A stretch of DNA of 64,000 bases, taken from CAWKGC01 sp963849005. GTDB taxonomy: Bacteria; Pseudomonadota; Gammaproteobacteria; Burkholderiales; Usitatibacteraceae. Below are positions 63,131 through 64,000 of this stretch, in pieces. Each line of letters starts with the position of its first letter. The first letter of the stretch is position 1. The notes beneath the pieces were generated by a model. The model did not search any database and had not been told where the DNA came from. It saw nothing but the letters and a program-made list of their open reading frames with translations. The translations under genes were made by a program, and so were the position numbers. The DNA is taken from NCBI GenBank assembly GCA_963849005.1, contig CAWKGC010000023.1, positions 796,734 through 860,733 on the forward strand, read 5' to 3'.

Positions 63131-64000
63131 ATGCTGTCACGCTCCTCATGCGCCGCGCTGCTCGCGGCCCTGTTCCTCCTCCCTGGCCTTGCGCAGGCCG
63201 CGCCCGCTGACGACCTGAAGGAAGGCTCGCGCCTCTACCAGCAGGGCAAGCTCCAGCCGGCATTGGACAAGATCAACGCGGTCCTCGCCGTCCAGCCGCG
63301 CGATCCGCAGGCACGCTTCCTCAAGGGCCTGATCCTCACCGAACAGAAGAAGACTCCCGAGGCGATCGCGGTGTTCACGGGCCTCACCGAGGACTATCCC
63401 GAGCTGCCCGAGCCGTACAACAACCTCGCCGTCCTCTACGCTTCCCAGGGCAATTACGACAAGGCCAAGTCCTCGCTGGAACTCGCCATCCACACGCACC
63501 CGTCCTACGCCACCGCGCACGAGAACCTCGGCGACGTCTATGCGCAATTGGCCAGCCGCGCCTACGACCGCGCGCTTCAGCTCGACAAGAACAATGCCGC
63601 GGCGCAGGTGAAGCTCGCGATGGTGAAGGATCTTTTCGTCGCCCAGAAATCCGCCGCTGCGACCGCAAAGGCCGAGCCCGCCAAGGCGGACGCAGGCAAG
63701 CCCTCCGCGAAGGCGGAAGCTCCGGCGAAAGCGGAAGCTCCCGTGAAGCTGGACGCCCCGGCCAAGGTGGAAGCCCCGGCCAAGGTGGAAGCCCCGGCGA
63801 AAGCGGAAACGCCCGCGAAACCGGACAAGCCGGCCGCAGCCGCAAAGGCGACGCCGCCAGGGGCGCCGGGCGACGGCAAGGCGGCGATCACCGCCGTGCT
63901 CAATGCCTGGGCCGCGGCCTGGAGTGCCAGGGACGTGAAGGGCTATCTCTCCTTCTACGCGCCGGACTTCGAGACGCCAGGCGGCGAATCGCGCGAGGCG
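63131..64000 (+). CDS. Exported TPR protein with Lys/Ala/Pro-rich linker and NTF2-like domain (3' end outside window)
   Basis: The first 290 residues of an exported protein; the frame is open to the window end. The signal peptide is MLSRSSCAALLAALFLLPGL, cleavage probably after AQA near residue 23. Three or four TPR units follow (LYQQGKLQPALDKINAVLAV, PYNNLAVLYASQGNYDKAKS, AHENLGDVYAQLASRAYDRA). A linker of about 70 residues comes next, built from repeats of the KAEAPAK / KVEAPAK type and including a perfect 18-base tandem near 63758-63793. Then an NTF2/SnoaL-like domain begins (AVLNAWAAAWSARDVKGYLS, FYAPDF). Function is unknown. It is divergent from cysS. Confidence 0.8.
   Translation, partial: MLSRSSCAALLAALFLLPGLAQAAPADDLKEGSRLYQQGKLQPALDKINAVLAVQPRDPQARFLKGLILTEQKKTPEAIAVFTGLTEDYPELPEPYNNLAVLYASQGNYDKAKSSLELAIHTHPSYATAHENLGDVYAQLASRAYDRALQLDKNNAAAQVKLAMVKDLFVAQKSAAATAKAEPAKADAGKPSAKAEAPAKAEAPVKLDAPAKVEAPAKVEAPAKAETPAKPDKPAAAAKATPPGAPGDGKAAITAVLNAWAAAWSARDVKGYLSFYAPDFETPGGESREA

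Overview
The window is a GC-rich (roughly two-thirds G+C by eye) piece of a proteobacterial chromosome, most likely a betaproteobacterium. The evidence is the gene order recN-nadK-hrcA-hemH next to grpE-dnaK-dnaJ, the glyA-nrdR-ribD-ribE-ribB-ribH-nusB-thiL-pgpA string, sigma-32-type promoters before grpE and dnaK, and a TakP-like TRAP transporter. No rRNA, tRNA, CRISPR array, integrase or transposase gene was recognised.

Layout. (1) 1-9.3 kb: histidine utilisation. A partial hutH, then hutU, hutG, hutI and hutF give the five-step route through formylglutamate. A translationally coupled block (DUF3500 protein, UDP-galactopyranose-mutase-like flavoprotein, DUF707 protein) and a small secreted protein sit between hutH and hutU. 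(2) 9.4-12.0 kb: rubrerythrin, a GlpC-like iron-sulfur protein and a DUF3501 protein. (3) 12.0-22.3 kb: an apparent genomic island, bounded by two 84-bp copies of the 3' end of the DUF3501 gene. It carries a TylF-type methyltransferase, a beta-helix lipoprotein, a GH64-like lipoprotein, a multicopper oxidase and a degenerate phospholipase-D-like protein. Among these is a patchwork of short broken pieces of other genes (rbgA, guaA, a TTC38-like TPR gene, the methyltransferase itself). (4) 22.3-28.5 kb: two tandem DUF5648 exported proteins with a shared front end and different C-termini, a DUF3574 lipoprotein and a large TPR protein. (5) 28.6-32.1 kb: oxyR, divergent from a hybrid peroxiredoxin-glutaredoxin and a dihydrolipoamide-dehydrogenase-like reductase, with a readable OxyR operator between them. 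(6) 32.2-33.8 kb: an orphan ParA and an unknown protein. (7) 33.8-41.6 kb: one long minus-strand operon from glyA through riboflavin synthesis, nusB, thiL and pgpA to ugpQ. (8) 41.7-45.4 kb: a TRAP transporter (DctQ, DctM, DctP). (9) 45.5-50.8 kb: pmbA, yjgA, a mog-like gene, a carboxylesterase, a cupin, a thioesterase and a patatin. (10) 50.8-59.9 kb: recN, nadK, hrcA, hemH, a YvlD-like membrane protein, grpE, dnaK, dnaJ. (11) 60.0-64.0 kb: an ABC substrate-binding protein, cysS and the start of a TPR protein.

Twelve genes, several of them essential (dnaK, dnaJ, hemH, recN, nadK, cysS), are broken by one or more single-base frameshifts. Each is restored to full family length by one-base corrections. 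The simplest reading is sequence or consensus error, so these are annotated as genes with the break position given. Coordinates and start codons are read by eye. Family names come from recognised motifs, not from database searches.
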